A stretch of 64,000 nt of DNA from Neobacillus cucumis (GCF_023715505.1 NZ_JAMBOH010000025.1:5850-69849), one strand, 5' to 3'. Positions 18,090 through 27,026 are shown, numbered from the stretch's first letter. Notes: generated from the sequence alone by a model not told the origin. Translations and numbers: made by a program.

Positions 18090-18986
18090 ATGGATTACAT
18101 TTCACCGAAAGAAGCGGTGTTAAGGGTGAAACGGTGGCCAAAAGATACGATAGCCGCGGGTCGTCGTCATAGCGTTGGGCTTAAATGTGACGGCACGATG
18201 ACGGCTGTGGGTGATAATAAATATGGCCAATGTAATGTACGCGGCTGGCGCGATATTGTGGCCGTCGCAGCTGGTAATGTTCATATGGCGACGAACACAG
18301 GTAATGCTCATACAATCGGTCTGAAATCTGATAGTACTGTGGCGGCTGTGGGTTGGAATAAGCATGACCAATGCGATGTAAACGACTGGCGCGATATTGT
18401 AGCGGTTGCGGCAGGTTGGCGTCGTACCATTGGGCTTAAAAGGGATGGCACGGTGGTAGCAGTGGGCCGAAATAATGAAGGTGAGTGCAATGTAAGCGGC
18501 TGGCATGATATTGTGGCAATCGCGGGTGGTGACTGGCATACCATCGGTCTTAAATTGGACGGCACGGTGACGGCTGTGGGTAATAATCGGTATCACCAAT
18601 GCAATGTAAGCGGCTGGCGCGGTATTGTGGCGGTCGCGGCTGGTTATCTTCATACCATCGGTCTTAAATCGGACGGCACGGTGACGGCTGTGGGCTTGAA
18701 TAAACATAACCAATGCGATGTAAACGGCTGGCGCGGTATTGTGGCAATAGCGGTGGGTAGTAATCATACCATCGGTCTTAAATCGGACGGTACTGTGGCG
18801 GCTGTGGGTTGGAATGAGTATGGCCAATGTAAAGTAAGTGATTGGCGCGATATTGTGGCGATTGCGGCGGGCTGTGCCCATACCGTTGGGCTTAAATCGG
18901 ACGGCACGGTAGTTGCTGTGGGTGATAATGAATATGGGCAATGCGATGTAAGCGGCTGGCGCGGTATCCAACTGCCCGGCAATTAG
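18090..18986 (+). CDS. RCC1-like repeat (seven-bladed propeller) protein
   Basis: 298 residues made of seven near-identical units of about 41 residues following the pattern IVAxAAGxxHTIGLKSDGTVxAVGxNxxxQCxVxGWR. This is the RCC1/alpha-tubulin-suppressor repeat, which folds as a beta-propeller. No signal peptide or other domain. The second unit has an insertion (NVHMATNT). At DNA level the units are also very similar and clearly richer in GC than the flanks, so the array probably evolved by recent unit duplication and may be recently acquired. AAGGAGG precedes the ATG. RCC1 proteins bind proteins or chromatin in eukaryotes; bacterial versions have no general known role. Confidence 0.9.
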   Translation: MDYISPKEAVLRVKRWPKDTIAAGRRHSVGLKCDGTMTAVGDNKYGQCNVRGWRDIVAVAAGNVHMATNTGNAHTIGLKSDSTVAAVGWNKHDQCDVNDWRDIVAVAAGWRRTIGLKRDGTVVAVGRNNEGECNVSGWHDIVAIAGGDWHTIGLKLDGTVTAVGNNRYHQCNVSGWRGIVAVAAGYLHTIGLKSDGTVTAVGLNKHNQCDVNGWRGIVAIAVGSNHTIGLKSDGTVAAVGWNEYGQCKVSDWRDIVAIAAGCAHTVGLKSDGTVVAVGDNEYGQCDVSGWRGIQLPGN

Positions 18987-19082
18987 TTTTTATTAACAGC
19001 CAGCCAGAGAATCACTGAACGAGTTAATGAGCATTGCTTCAGAAATAAGGCAATTCATAAATGGCGCGTTTATGGAAGACTT

Positions 19083-19126
19083 AAGCCTAATTCCTCGATC
19101 AAAACATGGAGGGATTAGGTTTTTTC
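19083..19126 (+). terminator. Terminator of the RCC1 gene
   Basis: AAGCCTAATTCCTCGAT pairs with ATGGAGGGATTAGG (two mismatches) and is followed by TTTTTTC, about 100 bases after the RCC1 stop codon. Confidence 0.75.
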
Positions 19127-19255
19127 ATATTTCAAAATTATTGAATTTATCCTATGGGTAATTGCGTTGGCAGCAAGCGGTACATTTCATGGCAACGGCT
19201 GGTGAAAAAATTCACACCTATGCAAGATGCAACAATTTGTTAATAAGAACAACCT

Positions 19256-19280
19256 AAAAAGCCTTTGCTTGTGGCTTTTT
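19256..19280. terminator. Bidirectional terminator hairpin
   Basis: AAAAAGCC and GGCTTTTT flank a 9-base loop; T tracts are formed on both strands. Confidence 0.55.
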
Positions 19281-19577
19281 CTGATTGAGATGATCCCTGT
19301 TTTTAGGTATAAGTCTATGCTCGAATAGGATCTTTTAGCGGCTACTTTGTAGATTACGCCTTTGATTAAAAGAAGAACCAAGGTGGTTAAGCCTTTTTAT
19401 TTTTATTTTATATTATGACTTAGCACTTTTATGGTTAGGGAGCCTTTTCTTCGCTATGTAGTGTGTACTGATTTTCTCTAATGGTAATAGATTGGGCTTT
19501 TTTATTTTCGAAAATGCCCTGACACCTTTTCGATTTCATCATATTTTGTATTGAGTAGATGCAAAGGAGGTTATTAT

Positions 19578-19691
19578 ATGGATGGTGTTGGAGCTGGTGG
19601 AGGTTTCGCATTAGTAGTTGTATTGTTTATCCTGCTTATTATTATTGGAGCATCCTTTATGGGTGGAGGATATGGTGGAGGTTTTTATTAA
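19578..19691 (+). CDS. YjcZ family sporulation protein
   Basis: 37 residues: a Gly-rich [10 protein letters not shown] start, the family hydrophobic core [17 protein letters not shown] and a Gly/Tyr tail. This is the YjcZ/sporulation-peptide family, small hydrophobic proteins made in the forespore or coat of Bacillus. AAAGGAGG lies nine bases before the ATG. A paralogue follows 30 bases downstream. Confidence 0.9.
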   Translation: MDGVGAGGGFALVVVLFILLIIIGASFMGGGYGGGFY

Positions 19692-19721
19692 TTAAATAAT
19701 CCATTTGAAAGGGGGATACTT

Positions 19722-19850
19722 ATGTTCGGTTACGGAGGATTTGGTGGCGGCTATGGTTATGGCGGCGGTTACGGCTACGGCGGCGGTTTTGCCTTAATCG
19801 TTGTTTTGTTTATTTTGTTAATTATCATTGGTGCTACTTGCTTTTATTAA
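19722..19850 (+). CDS. YjcZ family sporulation protein
   Basis: 42 residues with a longer Gly/Tyr-rich start ([20 protein letters not shown]) and the core [15 protein letters not shown], nearly identical to that of the preceding peptide. The site AAAGGGGG precedes the ATG. Clearly a tandem duplicate that gained extra GYGYGG units. A terminator follows 30 bases later, so the two form a small operon. Confidence 0.9.
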   Translation: MFGYGGFGGGYGYGGGYGYGGGFALIVVLFILLIIIGATCFY

Positions 19851-19881
19851 TTAAAAGCATCCAACCTGATTTTTCCAGGAT

Positions 19882-19912
19882 AAAAAAGCCCTTGTTTAAG
19901 GGCTTTTTTATT
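19882..19912 (+). terminator. Terminator of the YjcZ pair
   Basis: AAAAAAGCCCTT-GTTT-AAGGGCTTTTTT, a textbook intrinsic terminator, usable in both directions. Confidence 0.9.
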
Positions 19913-20310
19913 TTGGCCTTAATGCACCGAATACATAAGATCACTGGGAAGTATAATGGTTGGCGGTATGGCTGATGGGCACTTCTAGCTGATGCATCAG
20001 TTTTTATAAAGTTTCATCAGGTTAGCCCTTATTTCATATTAAAACTGCTAACACTAATCCCCATGGGCATTCCACTGTTAACCTTTCTTCCCCTAGTTTC
20101 CCATGTACATTTTGTTCGTAATGTGCAGTAAGTCTAATAATTAAAACAGGTATATCTATATTTATTATTAACCACCCTAATCCATTAAATAAGAAATCTT
20201 GTTTTATATCGCCTATGACTTCCTCATATATTCGAGCCATTGGGTTGTATCATAGGGGAACACTGTTTACTACTTCCCCTGCAAAACATACCATAGGGGA
20301 ACACTGTTTA
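19913..20310. other. Region between the YjcZ pair and the DUF3888 gene
   Basis: A minus-strand 68-codon frame at 20034-20240 (starting MARIYEEVIGDIKQDF) has protein-like composition but no ribosome binding site, so it may be a remnant; I do not recognise it. The right end holds the 41-bp tandem duplication described separately. Confidence 0.3.
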
Positions 20311-20332
20311 CTACTTCCCCTGCAAAACATAC
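20251..20332. repeat. 41-bp tandem duplication at the 3' end of the DUF3888 gene
   Basis: Two direct copies, 20251-20291 and 20292-20332, each starting CATAGGGGAACACTGTTTAC and ending AAAACATAC. The right copy contains the last codons and stop of the DUF3888 gene; the left copy is an extra downstream duplicate. The copies are identical, so the event is recent. Confidence 0.85.
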
Positions 20333-21069
20333 CATAGTAATTTATAATCCATTTTCTTACCTTGTTTATTATTTTTATCTGTTACTATCCAATTACAATC
20401 TTTCTTTTGTACTTGATAAAGTACATTTGTACCATCAGACTTTTTAAAGAGCATATAACCTGTGTTGCCTTTTATAAAGCTTACAGGGTCTATAACATTC
20501 TTGTAAGGAATCTTTCTATCAGGAAGTAAAATGTTAGTTACTATTTCTTCTGCAATATTAAAAAGAGGTTTAAATTCATTTTTTATTTCTGCTTGGTATT
20601 GCAATTGATTGTATGTGTAAGAAAAGTAAGACTCTAAATTCAAATTAAAAGACTGTTGTATATCTGAAATTGTTGCCCTGTAGAATTCATTAATTTCTTT
20701 TTCTTCTTTATCCCCCTCATGTTTAAAGCTAATTGTTTTAACCCCAAGTGGATTTATTTTGAAAGTTATTGTTTCCTTACCATAAGGAGGGGCATGTGCA
20801 TGTTCAAATGTTGTGACTTGGATTTTTGCAATAAAGGTAAATTGACCCTCATGGTCTCTGACGATACTCAGAATCTTAATATCATATAAACCATATTGTT
20901 TAGGATAGCCATAGTAATTAATAATTTCCTTATGTATAGATGGGTCAAGGGCTGTAATCAATGTATCATACATAAGTTTATAATCAGGTTGTTCACTTTG
21001 AGCATAAATCTTACTGGGAATAATCATCAAAGTTATTGTAGCAATTAAAATATAAATTAATTTTTTCAT
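20311..21069 (-). CDS. DUF3888 domain-containing secreted protein
   Basis: 252 residues with a signal peptide (MKKLIYILIATITLMIIPSK, cleavage likely after IYAQ). The mature part has the DUF3888 features: an N-terminal YDTLITALDPSIHKEIINYYG, VTTFEHAHAPPYGKETITFK and a conserved FYRATISDIQ. DUF3888 proteins are exported, found in Bacillus and of unknown role. The C-terminal half (FNIAEEIVTNILLP, then SDGTNVLYQVQKKDCNW) looks like a repeated or partner domain. A weak AGAGG precedes the ATG. Confidence 0.75.
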   Translation of the reverse strand: MKKLIYILIATITLMIIPSKIYAQSEQPDYKLMYDTLITALDPSIHKEIINYYGYPKQYGLYDIKILSIVRDHEGQFTFIAKIQVTTFEHAHAPPYGKETITFKINPLGVKTISFKHEGDKEEKEINEFYRATISDIQQSFNLNLESYFSYTYNQLQYQAEIKNEFKPLFNIAEEIVTNILLPDRKIPYKNVIDPVSFIKGNTGYMLFKKSDGTNVLYQVQKKDCNWIVTDKNNKQGKKMDYKLLWYVLQGK

Positions 21070-21252
21070 GTGGAATTAAGCCTCTCTAAAAATACTTTTC
21101 ATATTTAACTTGTGCCAATATGAGCATATTAACTAAAGTTTTTTAGAAAATTGGCGTAAAACTATCCTGAGGTAGAACTTGAGAAAAATCCTAATGCCCT
21201 TAATGTCTTATTCAATGGAGTGTTCCTAAGAACACTTATTCCGCCACATTCA

Positions 21253-22212
21253 TCACTCTTCACCCGCCGTTAGATCGAGTTCAAATCCCCTAGGAATTTG
21301 TCTTCCGGTAGATATCGCAGATTGCTTGTGCTTGGGCACAGATTTTTGGTTCTCATGATGCGAATCAATTTCCTCTACCGTCAGTAGAGATTCATTTTCC
21401 CAGTTTTTCAGAATTCCAACCACATAACTCAGCCTTCGCTTGTTATTGGCACACGCAATATTCATCGCTTTTAAAATGACCTCTTTCGGGTGTAGGAAGC
21501 TGGAATCCTCTACCCAAGCTAACAGCTGCTGTTTCGCATTGATGTTTGAAAAACCAAATCCATTGGAGTCCCAAAACTCAACGATTTCTCTTACATCATT
21601 TTGATTGTTCAGTAAAGGTTTCTCGATGTCTCGATTTTTCTCTAGATTCGGATGAAGAGCTTCTATTTCTTTTTGTTCACGTATCTTATTTGGACACGTG
21701 AACGTATTGTCAAGTTCCTCACACTCAGAGTCTTGAAAGGTCTCATGTTCTTCTTGTCCGCTTTTTTCATCAACGAGTAACATCTCTTCTTGTTGACAAA
21801 ACGATTCATATAGGCTGCGTATATCCTGTTTTCGAATGGCTTCCGCGACGTATTGAATAAGTGAGGGATCCTCGACCTCTTTTAGTTCGGAATAAATACA
21901 ATCCATTACGGGTTTTCCACCTTTATGCAGGTTATCTTTCCCCCAGTTTTTAATTGCGAGTTCCCTCGATACAGGATTGTAACGAATCAACTTGTGATGC
22001 AGGGTGAATCGTTCCATTAACGAATTCACACTCTCAATCGAATAGCCCAAATCAAAAGCCATTTGTTTTTTCGTGATTTTATAAATTCCAATCTGAGTTG
22101 TATTGGGATTGGTAAGAAGATAAAGATAAAAGTATTTGTCCTCTGGAGTCATCTCCTCAGATACAATCGGATTCTGCCAAAAATCAGTACGTACAATTCT
22201 ATATTTTGCCAT
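21253..22212 (-). CDS. DnaD domain replication protein, phage/plasmid type
   Basis: 319 residues from MAKYRIVRTDFWQN, the usual start of phage-type DnaD proteins; the frame is open to 22239 and translation could start at either of two ATGs there. The N-terminal winged helix is visible in EDKYFYLYLLTNPNTTQIGIYKI and QMAFDLGYSIESVNSLMERF. The C-terminal DnaD region contains IVEFWDSNGFGFSNINAKQ, LLAWVEDS and YVVGILKNWEN. Such proteins help load the replicative helicase. A decayed partial copy lies directly upstream at 22321-22560, and no other phage genes are near, so this is probably a left-over of a mobile replicon. Confidence 0.82.
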   Translation of the reverse strand: MAKYRIVRTDFWQNPIVSEEMTPEDKYFYLYLLTNPNTTQIGIYKITKKQMAFDLGYSIESVNSLMERFTLHHKLIRYNPVSRELAIKNWGKDNLHKGGKPVMDCIYSELKEVEDPSLIQYVAEAIRKQDIRSLYESFCQQEEMLLVDEKSGQEEHETFQDSECEELDNTFTCPNKIREQKEIEALHPNLEKNRDIEKPLLNNQNDVREIVEFWDSNGFGFSNINAKQQLLAWVEDSSFLHPKEVILKAMNIACANNKRRLSYVVGILKNWENESLLTVEEIDSHHENQKSVPKHKQSAISTGRQIPRGFELDLTAGEE

Positions 22213-22320
22213 CTGCAGCCACTGCCTTTCTTCCATCATTACTTTTCATCCTACATATACAGTTGATTGGTGAAAAAGGTCAGTAATTTTTTCATGATCA
22301 TGTGAATTTTTTATGATACA

Positions 22321-22560
22321 TTAGTTCGTTATGCATGCATCATTTGTATTTTGATGATTCACTACGGCTAGGTTGTTCTCAATATTTGGCTTCCAAAGCT
22401 TCTTGTTGTTGTTTTTCTTTTTCTTTTTCTTTTTGCCCACGTATCGTATGATGGAATGAGAACGTCTCGTCAATTCTTCACATTCAGGGTCTGGATATGT
22501 ATCATGCCCATCTTGGCAGCTTACTTCATCATTGAAAAACATCTCTTCTTATTCACAAAA
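22321..22560 (-). pseudogene. Decayed partial duplicate of the DnaD gene (linker region)
   Basis: The minus-strand frame QFCE-stop-EEMFFNDEVSCQDGHD then YPDPECEEL matches FCQQEEMLLVDEKSGQEEHE and SECEEL of the neighbouring intact DnaD protein. Further on, KPNIENN and NHQND echo HPNLEKN and NNQND. A TAA replaces the Gln codon in the Q-E-E-M stretch and a lysine/asparagine-rich expansion (KKKKKKKNNNKK) fills the middle. It is the linker segment of a second copy. Confidence 0.7.
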
Positions 22561-22656
22561 TTGGGAAAAGAAATAGATTGAAATTCATTCTATGAAAGTA
22601 CTATTCTTTCATAGATAGGTAAAAAATCACAACAACTATGAAAGCGAGAAATAGTC

Positions 22657-23313
22657 ATGCATTTATTTGATATGAGAAGATTTTGGATGATGATGATCGG
22701 AAATTTATTTATAGGAATTGCTGTTTCCCTATTACGTTTAAGTAATTTTGGTACTGACCCTTTTAGCACAATGAATTTAGGAGTTAGTGGATTTTTACAT
22801 GTTTCATTGGGAATTTATCAATTAATTTTTAATGTTTTCTTACTTATCATTGTATTTATCTTTGTTCGGCATACGATTGGGATTGGGACGATTGTTAACA
22901 TGGTTGGAATCGGCTTTTTTTCCGACTTCTTTGTTTACGGTTACCATGAGCTATTCGGTTCTTCTCCGCTGTTGATTACAAGAAGTATATTCCTTCTTAT
23001 TGCCATCATCATCGTTGGACTCGGAGTTGCCCTTTATATGACACCCGATATGGGCATTGCGCCGTACGATGCTATGCCACTAGTTATTCAAAAAATATCG
23101 CATAATAAAATACCCTTTGCATTTGCTCGAATCATGGCAGATGTTACATGTGTAGTTATTGGTTTTTCCTTTGGATCAATTGTGGGGGTTGCTACAGTGA
23201 TCACTGCCATTTGTATCGGCCCACTTGTGCAATACTTCCGGAAACATCTTGCGGAACCATTATTACGAAATAACCAGAAAGCCTTACCCGTTTCATTTAA
23301 TTTAAATAAGTAA
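22657..23313 (+). CDS. YczE/YitT family integral membrane protein
   Basis: 218 residues with about five membrane helices. The start MHLFDMRRFWMMMIGNLFIGIAV, the loop LLRLSNFGTDPFSTMNLG and the repeated motif TPDMGIAPYDAMPL are typical of the YczE/YyaS family. In B. subtilis YczE is needed for production of surfactin/bacillomycin-type products in some strains, but the molecular activity is unknown. The start has a poor ribosome binding site (AAAGCGAG). A terminator follows at once. Confidence 0.82.
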   Translation: MHLFDMRRFWMMMIGNLFIGIAVSLLRLSNFGTDPFSTMNLGVSGFLHVSLGIYQLIFNVFLLIIVFIFVRHTIGIGTIVNMVGIGFFSDFFVYGYHELFGSSPLLITRSIFLLIAIIIVGLGVALYMTPDMGIAPYDAMPLVIQKISHNKIPFAFARIMADVTCVVIGFSFGSIVGVATVITAICIGPLVQYFRKHLAEPLLRNNQKALPVSFNLNK

Positions 23314-23318
23314 TTGCG

Positions 23319-23352
23319 AATAGCCTCTATTTTTAGATAGAGGTTATTTTTA
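23319..23352 (+). terminator. Terminator of the YczE-like gene
   Basis: AATAGCCTCTAT-TTTTAG-ATAGAGGTTATTTTT, good stem with G-T closing pair and T tract, 6 bases after the stop codon. Confidence 0.85.
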
Positions 23353-23564
23353 ATTCTAGTAAGACTTTTTGACCATACATGAAGCTGAGTGATCTCCACG
23401 ACTAGTTAATTTCTTATATCAAAGAAATCTGACATAAATTTTTCATAAATTCTTTTTATCCGGCTTTGTTCATTTAATTTCCATTGACCGGACTCTAATA
23501 ATCTCTTACTATTTTACTGTCTTACTTTATTTGCATAATTACTTAATGGTTAAGGAGTTTTTTT

Positions 23565-24296
23565 ATGGAAGATAGACAAAAGAAACCTCTATCGTTATCG
23601 TCAAATTCTGTGCGTTTGGGCGTGTTATTGGCTTTGGTTGGAGGATTTCTAGATGCTTACACTTTCATAAGTCGAGATGGTGTATTTGCCAATGCACAAA
23701 CCGGAAACATGGTACTATTAGCGGTCAAAGCAGCGAACCGAGACTGGATTGGGATGTTACTTTACATTCCGCCCATCCTTGCTTTTATATTAGGCGTTTT
23801 GATTTCGGAAATTTTCAAGACTCCCCGTGTTAGACATTTAGTATATAGCTATAGACGGTCCATCCTTATACTAGAATGTCTCGTGTTGATTTTTGTTGGG
23901 TTGCTGCCGAGCAGTGTCCCGAACATGGTCGTGACGGTGTCCATTGCGTTTGTGTCTTCCCTGCAAATTTCTACCTTTAATAAATTAGACAGGTGGGCGT
24001 ATAACTCAACGATGACTACGGGAAATTTAAGGACGGCCACACAAGCTGCTTATTTAGCTATTAAAGAACATAACCAAGAAGCTAAAAGGCAATTTCATGA
24101 ATTCTTTTTCATCATTCTATCCTTTATATTCGGTGCTTTAGCCGGAACTTTTTCCACAACGTATATAGGTAATCGAGCAATCTGGTTTGCATCAGGTATT
24201 CTGATTGTCGCGCTTATCCTATATCATAGAGACAGGGGATTTATAAGAAAACAGGAAGCTTGTCTTAAAGATCATATGAAACTAGCACAGGGATGA
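23565..24296 (+). CDS. DUF1275 (YoaK) family membrane protein
   Basis: 243 residues, six predicted helices. The signature GGFLDAYTFISRDGVFANAQTGN near residue 26-48 and the second half LQISTFNKLDRWAYNSTMTTGNLR are diagnostic of DUF1275/YoaK. The family is widespread, of unknown function; transport is suspected. AAGGAG precedes the ATG. It is a single gene followed by two hairpins. Confidence 0.92.
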   Translation: MEDRQKKPLSLSSNSVRLGVLLALVGGFLDAYTFISRDGVFANAQTGNMVLLAVKAANRDWIGMLLYIPPILAFILGVLISEIFKTPRVRHLVYSYRRSILILECLVLIFVGLLPSSVPNMVVTVSIAFVSSLQISTFNKLDRWAYNSTMTTGNLRTATQAAYLAIKEHNQEAKRQFHEFFFIILSFIFGALAGTFSTTYIGNRAIWFASGILIVALILYHRDRGFIRKQEACLKDHMKLAQG

Positions 24297-24308
24297 ACAA
24301 TTTTGTTG

Positions 24309-24333
24309 GCCTGTCCCCTACCTGGGGACAGGC
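24309..24333 (+). terminator. GC-rich hairpin after the DUF1275 gene
   Basis: GCCTGTCCCC-TACCT-GGGGACAGGC, perfect 10-bp stem but with only a short T run (ACTCTTATT) after it. Confidence 0.65.
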
Positions 24334-24430
24334 ACTCTTATTGATGTCATTTATTAACGACAGTCAACCAAGAAAAAATAATGCCCACTTTCAATTGAAA
24401 AATAGTTTAAAGTAAATATAGTTTACCGAA

Positions 24431-24462
24431 AAAAACGGAGAATTTGTTGATTCTCCGTTTTT
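24431..24462. terminator. Bidirectional intrinsic terminator
   Basis: AAAAACGGAGAAT-TTGTTG-ATTCTCCGTTTTT; it separates the rightward DUF1275 gene from the leftward small gene at 24529. Confidence 0.9.
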
Positions 24463-24528
24463 AATATGAATAATATTGTATATGACTTTAAAATAATCAC
24501 TTTTATCTAAATCAATCTCAGATTAAAT

Positions 24529-24699
24529 CTACCCTGCTTTTTCTACTAAACAGTTTTTTTCCCATTTTTCATATTCTTTACCTGCCGTCCAGCTTAACCA
24601 CGATACTAGAATTCTTAATTCATTTGGTCCGACATACCAGTATTCCCAACGCTTTTTTTCTGAATTTTGATAAATTCCGGTTTTGTAGACATATTTCAT
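24529..24699 (-). CDS. 56-residue conserved-looking small protein, function unknown
   Basis: MKYVYKTGIYQNSEKKRWEY, then WYVGPNELRILVSWLSWT and a charged tail. It is rich in Trp and Tyr. A strong AAGGAGTG lies upstream of the ATG at 24699 and a terminator follows at 24462, so it is very probably a real gene. I do not recognise the family. Confidence 0.7.
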   Translation of the reverse strand: MKYVYKTGIYQNSEKKRWEYWYVGPNELRILVSWLSWTAGKEYEKWEKNCLVEKAG

Positions 24700-25184
24700 G
24701 TGAAATCACTCCTTGTATCAAACCTATTATTTTAATAATTTTCGGAAGATTATAAAATAAATATTCTCCAATTATCCAAAAACTCCTGCTAAAGCGCTAT
24801 CATTTAACCATACCTTTAGTTTTATTTTTACGAATGATTTTTAATTAAGGAATCAATTGTGGTCGTCCAGTTAATTGGATATTAGATTAAAACCCATATC
24901 CTTTGACAGGATCCACTACGAACTTGATTCTCTTCTAAAACGAAGCTAAACCTTTTTTGGCAAATAAAAAAGTTTGGCTTCGTTTTATGAATATAAAAAG
25001 AGCCTAAATATACAAGTAGTCTATAAAAACTTGCATAATGAGGCTCTTTTTAATTATTCCTTGTTTCAGTAAAGCCCGTTAGCATTCCTGTAGATCGTTA
25101 TTTTTCGACTTTGAAAAAATAGAGCTCCTCAGTAAAATGAGTATAGACACCACTCTAACTCCCAACTTTAGGAGGAACCCTACT
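24700..25184. other. Intergenic region with two long hairpins before the IS110 remnant
   Basis: 24937-24986 forms a long stem (AAAACGAAGCtAAACCTTTTTT with its near complement). 24995-25051 has AAAAAGAGCCT paired with AGGCTCTTTTT across 35 bases. Both look like terminators. The second one may be the left boundary region of the IS110 copy. No gene is seen. Confidence 0.5.
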
Positions 25185-26106
25185 ATGAAGTTTAAAATGC
25201 AAAACAAACAAAATCAACTAATAGAAAGAATTTCCGTTAAACATCTTGTTGTCGGCGTGATATAGCTCAACAATTTCATGTCGCCAGAGCCGTAAATTTC
25301 CGTGGAATTGTTGTCGGAGAACCTCTAACGTTCAAAAATAATGAAGAAGGATTTACTAGTTTACTAAAATGGATAATAAATCTTCAAAGATTAAACAACT
25401 TGGATCAAGCAATTGTTGGGATGGAACCAACTGGACACTACTGGATCAATCTTTCAAAATGGCTCCTTAAACAAAATATTGAGGTAGTAACGGTAAACCC
25501 ACATTTAGTAAAAAGGAATAAAGAAAACCGTGATAATACTCAATCAAAAAGTGATAAAAAGGATGCCTTAGTCATCGCTGATATGGTAAAGAACGGTTAC
25601 TACTCCGAGGTTAGATACACATCAGAAACATTTGAAAAGCTAAGGGTCCTTATGTCAAACCGTGATGTAGTAGTGAAACGCCTAGTAAGTTCTATCAATC
25701 AATTAAATCGTTGGGTAGATATTGTCTTTCCTGAACTCCGTCAAGTCTTTAAAGACATTACTGCAAAAGGAGCAATCGCAACCCTTCGCCTATTTCCAAC
25801 TCCTATGGAATTGGCCACCAAGCAGACTCATGAGATTATTATTGGCTGGAAATCTCTTATGAAGAGGCAACCTGGATTAAAAAAGGCCCAATTACTCCTC
25901 CAGGTAGCCAAGAACTCCATCGGTTCAAGGCAAGCACTAGATGCTTATAAATTTCATTTGGAGCAATTACTTGAAGAATATGATTTAGCAGTAACACAAC
26001 TCGAGAAAGTTGAAAAACAAGTTACCGATGTATTATATAAAATTCCTTATGCTAAAAAGCTGCTTACCATTAAAGGAATTAGTGAAATATCTCTAGCCAA
26101 GGACAA
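25185..26106 (+). pseudogene. IS110-family transposase, frameshifted and 3'-truncated
   Basis: Starts MKFKMQNKQNQLIERISVKH with AGGAGG upstream. Near 25259 one G is missing: VVGV then DIAQQFHVARAV continues in another frame. The body has the IS110 DEDD catalytic region (IVGMEPTGHYWINLSKWLL, then KSDKKDALVIADMVKNG) and the coiled linker (LLEEYDLAVTQLEKVEKQV). It ends at KKLLTIKGISEISLAKDN, just where the C-terminal transposase_20 domain with its catalytic serine should begin. The rest is lost, replaced by an unrelated inverted-repeat element. A different subgroup from the IS110 copies at 30-32 kb. Confidence 0.88.
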
Positions 26107-26138
26107 TTGAAAAATAAATCTATACAATTCGAATGTTG

Positions 26139-26429
26139 GCTTATTCGCAGGATTTCAAATATGTACGGAGTACCAGATTACTTAAACATAAGGGCTCTGA
26201 CCCATTCCGATAGCAAAACTGGCCTCAGGAATGAAAGGGCAAATGACTTGTTGAGACTTGGGAGGGAAAGCCTCCAGGGGCGGCGTGGAGCATGTACATT
26301 ATATGGTAAAATATGGAGTACAATTATACTCCTCTATTTCACTATGCCTCCGCGAAGCTTTTAATGGATCTGGCCCCTCATATTCTATCATTATGAAATA
26401 TCAAGGTACATGAAATCCTGCGAATAAGC
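26139..26429. mobile_element. MITE-like element, 291 bp with 19-bp terminal inverted repeats
   Basis: GCTTATTCGCAGGATTTCA at 26139-26157 is repeated exactly in inverted orientation at 26411-26429. A second imperfect inverted pair lies inside (AGGGCTCTGACCCATT at about 26190 against its near complement at about 26360). No gene fits inside. The element marks the point at which the IS110 transposase is cut off. A non-autonomous derivative of a DNA transposon is the best reading; no clear target duplication was found. Confidence 0.6.
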
Positions 26430-26562
26430 GAGTATCGGGAGAAAATCGTATTAAACTGAGGGAGTTTAAGGAGAATATTTCACAAACTTACTTTTGAAAT
26501 AAGAAAAATGGCTACCTTCATCTTGAAGAGTCACTAACTGAAAGTTGGAGAAGAAGTAAAAA

Positions 26563-27011
26563 TTATCTATTAATTTTTCGAACAAACCTCATATTAATCA
26601 CAAGAACTATAAAAATGATTGGATATAAGGTCCAGAATACCACAAATTCCATCCATTATAGTAAAAGTATTCAGTTTGCAAGGAAATCCATTCAAAAATA
26701 ATTGAAAAAATAGACCAAGATAAGATATATATTATTTTCTTTAAAATCCTTTCTTCTAAAGGATAATAATTGAGAAACAATAAGCTAATTGAAGGGAAGT
26801 ATAAAATGATTCCTAAAAGTCCTAACCATTGAAATCCTTTTTCAAAATAACCATAAAGATGATAATGCATATCTAATATAAAATCAGTCGTTATACCGTA
26901 GGCATAAGCAAAGAAACATGTGGCGTAAATTTCTATTTTATTAATCCTTTTCGGAATATAAAATGCAATGATGTTCAAGATGATAAAAATTATATATATA
27001 AAAATCCACAC
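26563..27011 (-). pseudogene. CBO0543-family membrane protein with a C-terminal frameshift
   Basis: From 27011 the frame encodes 134 residues, four to five membrane helices, ending YYNGWNLWYSGPYIQSFL and a TAG at 26607. One T added to the T5 run (A5 at 26611-26615 on the plus strand) restores SFFIVLVINMRFVRKINR and a stop at 26563, which is the expected family ending after the W-YS-P motif. So either a real one-base deletion or a homopolymer read error. Function of the family unknown. Confidence 0.7.
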
Positions 27012-27026
27012 ATTAATTTGTCCTCC

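Larger units (their letters stand above)
18987..19577. other. Intergenic region with terminators upstream of sporulation peptides
   Basis: Holds the hairpins at 19083-19126 and 19256-19280. The frame at 19187-19381 (minus) has no ribosome binding site and crosses the second hairpin. No further gene is seen. A promoter for the YjcZ-type genes should lie in 19400-19560. Confidence 0.5.

Noticed and set aside
18120..18971. 283-codon open frame on the minus strand opposite the RCC1 gene
   Set aside because: It is the mirror of a repetitive GC-rich coding region, has no ribosome binding site, and the plus frame gives a clear protein family.
20034..20240. 68-codon minus-strand ORF
   Set aside because: Protein-like but no start signal; cannot be told from a chance frame or remnant.
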